From Letharia columbiana (taxonomy: Eukaryota > Ascomycota > Lecanoromycetes > Lecanorales > Parmeliaceae): 64,000 bases of DNA. Shown here piece after piece: positions 61,640 to 64,000 of the stretch (the first letter of the stretch is position 1; each line of letters opens with the position of its first letter). The translations under genes were made by a program, and so were the position numbers. The notes under the pieces are model-generated. The model ran no database searches, was not told where the DNA came from, and saw only the letters and a program-made list of their open reading frames with translations. The DNA is taken from assembly GCF_014066305.1 (NCBI RefSeq), contig NW_023501068.1:233501-297500 (forward strand). The letters run 5' to 3'.

Positions 61640-64000
61640 TTATTCACGCCACGTCAAACCAACATATCTACACAAAAATTGGTATCCTTCCCTTATCGCT
61701 TTCGCGGCCGCGTCATTGTCGTGATGCTCGGGATATATATCAAACAAATGCGGCACGTTCTCAACAATTCTTAGCTCCGCATCGATCGTTCCTATGTCCC
61801 GCAGCCTCTGCCAGGTGCGCTCGGCCTGCTGCCACGGGATCAGATCGTCATTGCGGGGGTGGATAAGGAATGTCGGCGCAGCGTAATTGCCTGCGCGGAT
61901 CTGCGCCAGTGGACTGGCAGCCGCAATACGTTCGGGCGTTGGCGGCTCGTCCGAAATCTTCCAGCTCTTCTTGTCGAGCGTGAGTAGGCCGCCGAGCAGG
62001 ACGTGCAGTGTGCGCCCGTGCATGTTCATGTGCAGTGCTAGCCGACTACGTGCATCGCTGGGTGCTAGCCAGCCGCCCAGTGCGCGTTTCTTGGACGGGA
62101 TGCTGTAGCTCGTGATGGGAGAATCGAACAGACCCTCCAATATCTGGCCATCCAAGTCGTAAGAGTCAGATGTGGTCATGTCGGTGTCTGTAGTCTGAGC
62201 GCCGGCAGGGACGTTGGGTGCGATCCAGAAAGGGTCCTCGTAGTCTGTGGGGCAGTAGAAGGCCAGAATGGCCTCCGGGGGTCGGATCTGCCGTGCTGCA
62301 GAGGTCCAGGCCAGCGTCATGGCCAAGTGGCCCCCTGTAGACCAGCCCACAGCCACGACCTTGTCTGGGTCAACACGGATGTCACGCCGTGAGAGTGTCA
62401 GCTTCGGGAGAACAGTGCGGATCCACAAAAATGCGTCGGCAACGTCTGCCATGGGTCCCTCAATGAGCGTCGTTTCAGGACAGAGCCTGTAGTCGATGCT
62501 GATTGGAAGAAAGCCGCTTCGCAAGAGCTTGCTTGTTTGTTCCGGCCGGATATCGTTCCTCGAAAGCATGATGTGGCCACCGCCGTGAATCATGAGAGCT
62601 GATAAGATATCACTCTGTCAGCTGAGAGCTCTATCTGTGTCACTGGGTCTTAGTGCCGCAGAAGACAATAAAGCAATCAATGCTACTACTAACCTACAGG
62701 AAGCATTTTCTCGAGCTCGACTACCTCTGGAGGGTAGTATATGTCTGCTAGAAGATGTAGACCATCTACCTTTTTGAAAGTCAAGGTGTCCTTGAGTGTA
62801 TTGTGGTCGCTGCTGCCATCCGCCTCATTGTTATTGCCCAGAACGAGCCTAGAATCCATATCGTATGGAGCCAATTCGTATGGAGAAGCCGTGATGACGC
62901 GCAGGATGTTGGATTCTGCTGACAGACTATTGGACCAATCTACCCACTCAAACCCAGAAGCATGCAGAGACTGCTTCCATCGCTGCTCGTCCGCTAGGGC
63001 GTGCTCGCGGCCGTCATCGAACAGCCACCAGCCTTCAAGGAGACCGAACACAAGATCGAACCAGTACAGGTTCCGTGTCAGCTCCACCAGACACAGGATC
63101 CCGTCTGCGCGCAGCAACTTGCGGATGTTGGCGCATGACTGCATGAGGCTCTTCGTTGCGTGGATGCAGTTGGTCGAAATAATAATGTCGTAGACGCCCA
63201 CGAACTGCGGGCCCGGGTCTTTCTCAATGTCGAGCACCGTGTAGTGCATAAACGGCCATTTGGAAAACTTGCGGCGGGCAGTCGCGACAAGCGAGGAAGA
63301 CAGGTCGGTGAACGTGTACGAGAATTTGTACTTGGGGCCGAGCCCGGCCAGCGTCTCGATAACGTGTTTTGATGTCCCTCCAGTGCCGGCGCCGAGCTCA
63401 AGAATCTTAAGCTCGCGACTGGTCCCGACGCGCTCCAGAACCGTCGATAGGTACTGAGCAAGGACCAGGGTCCCCGTCTTGAACATAGGTGCGTTCGTGT
63501 AGACATCTTCCAGCAGTGTGCGTGCTGTCGAGTCACGAAACAGCAAAGCCAGGGGATCGGCCAGCCCCGAGAGGCAATCCGCCAGTCTGTGAGCTGTTGT
63601 ATGGAGGAGTTTCGTCTCAGAAGCGTGCTTTGGAAATTTATATAGGAGTTCATCGAGCAGCGCGGATGTAGAAACCGTGGGAACTGGCTCCTTGGTGCGG
63701 CGGCATATTCCGTCCGCCCCTTTGGTCACAAGACCAGCATCTTCCAGCATCTTGTACAGCTGGGGAACGAGCTTCTCGTGTCTAGGTTCGAACTGGAATT
63801 TAGGCACTTCATCGCCAGGCTTTAGTGCCTGCAGTATACAGCCTAATGAAGCCAAGGCCTCTACGACGTACTGCACGACGAGCTTAGACTGTAAGGGGAA
63901 AACCTCGGCGCAGAAGCCCGTAAAGCCCGTAATTTCGGCGTGGTGGTCGTACGAAGCTTTGGCATCGACGAAGCAATCGCAGCTCACGACAGCCAGATTC
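61640..64000 (-). CDS. non-reducing polyketide synthase, C-terminal part (CMeT-TE), 5' end outside window
   Basis: Large multidomain enzyme that builds methylated aromatic polyketides from acetyl and malonyl units. Only 754 C-terminal residues are inside. Two exons, 64,000-62,694 and 62,598-61,640, are joined across a 95-bp intron (donor gttagt). The junction restores [12 protein letters not shown]. The first part is a C-methyltransferase: helical N-terminus (SCDCFVDAK...), SAM motif [15 protein letters not shown] at about residues 198-212, FTDLS near 230, and [16 protein letters not shown]. The second part is an alpha/beta-hydrolase release domain with oxyanion-hole HGGG (about 440-443), nucleophile Ser in GWSTGG (about 523), Asp in [10 protein letters not shown] and His in VPHLFDIYP; the triad appears complete. 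The arrangement ACP-CMeT-TE is known from synthases of 5-methylorsellinate and 3,5-dimethylorsellinate (MpaC, AusA type). The exact product cannot be told. Confidence 0.93.

Overview
The window looks like the genome of a filamentous ascomycete (Pezizomycotina), most likely a member of the Eurotiales. The genes have short GT-AG introns of 60-168 bp. One gene is the 3' end of a non-reducing polyketide synthase (NR-PKS) of the methyltransferase-thioesterase type known from Aspergillus and Penicillium. The transposons carry a very strong repeat-induced point mutation (RIP) signature. The genus is an inference.

Layout. Positions 1 to about 4,340 hold a partly preserved, moderately GC repeat zone with minisatellites (114-bp units; a 176-224 bp unit with an internal 12-bp repeat; a roughly 280-bp AT-rich unit). 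From about 640 to 54,150, apart from that zone, the DNA is extremely AT-rich and almost free of CA and TG dinucleotides, as expected of RIP-mutated heterochromatin. I see no functional host gene in it. Three LTR elements can be delimited to the base, each with a 5-bp target duplication: a short non-autonomous element at 17,148-18,606, a minus-strand Ty3/gypsy chromovirus at 29,814-36,973, and a plus-strand, more decayed chromovirus at 42,450-49,565. The first chromovirus sits inside one copy of an unclassified ~4-kb repeat. A second copy of that repeat at 22,510-26,440 still shows the empty insertion site. Other repeat families are present in direct or inverted copies.

From 54,500 to the right edge base composition returns to normal and four genes follow: a three-repeat Myb-like DNA-binding protein (minus), a short-chain dehydrogenase/reductase (minus), a fungal transcription-factor-like protein without a zinc cluster (plus, divergent from the reductase), and the C-terminal third or so of an NR-PKS (minus, running off the right edge) with a C-methyltransferase and a terminal alpha/beta-hydrolase release domain. 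Together they suggest the edge of a secondary-metabolite gene cluster lying against a heterochromatic transposon block. The reductase could be a tailoring enzyme and the two DNA-binding or regulator-like genes could be cluster or neighbouring regulators, but nothing in the window proves co-regulation.

I found no tRNA, rRNA, CRISPR or bacterial-type features. Intron and LTR boundaries were derived by hand from the sequence. Domain assignments rest on motif recognition, not on a database search.
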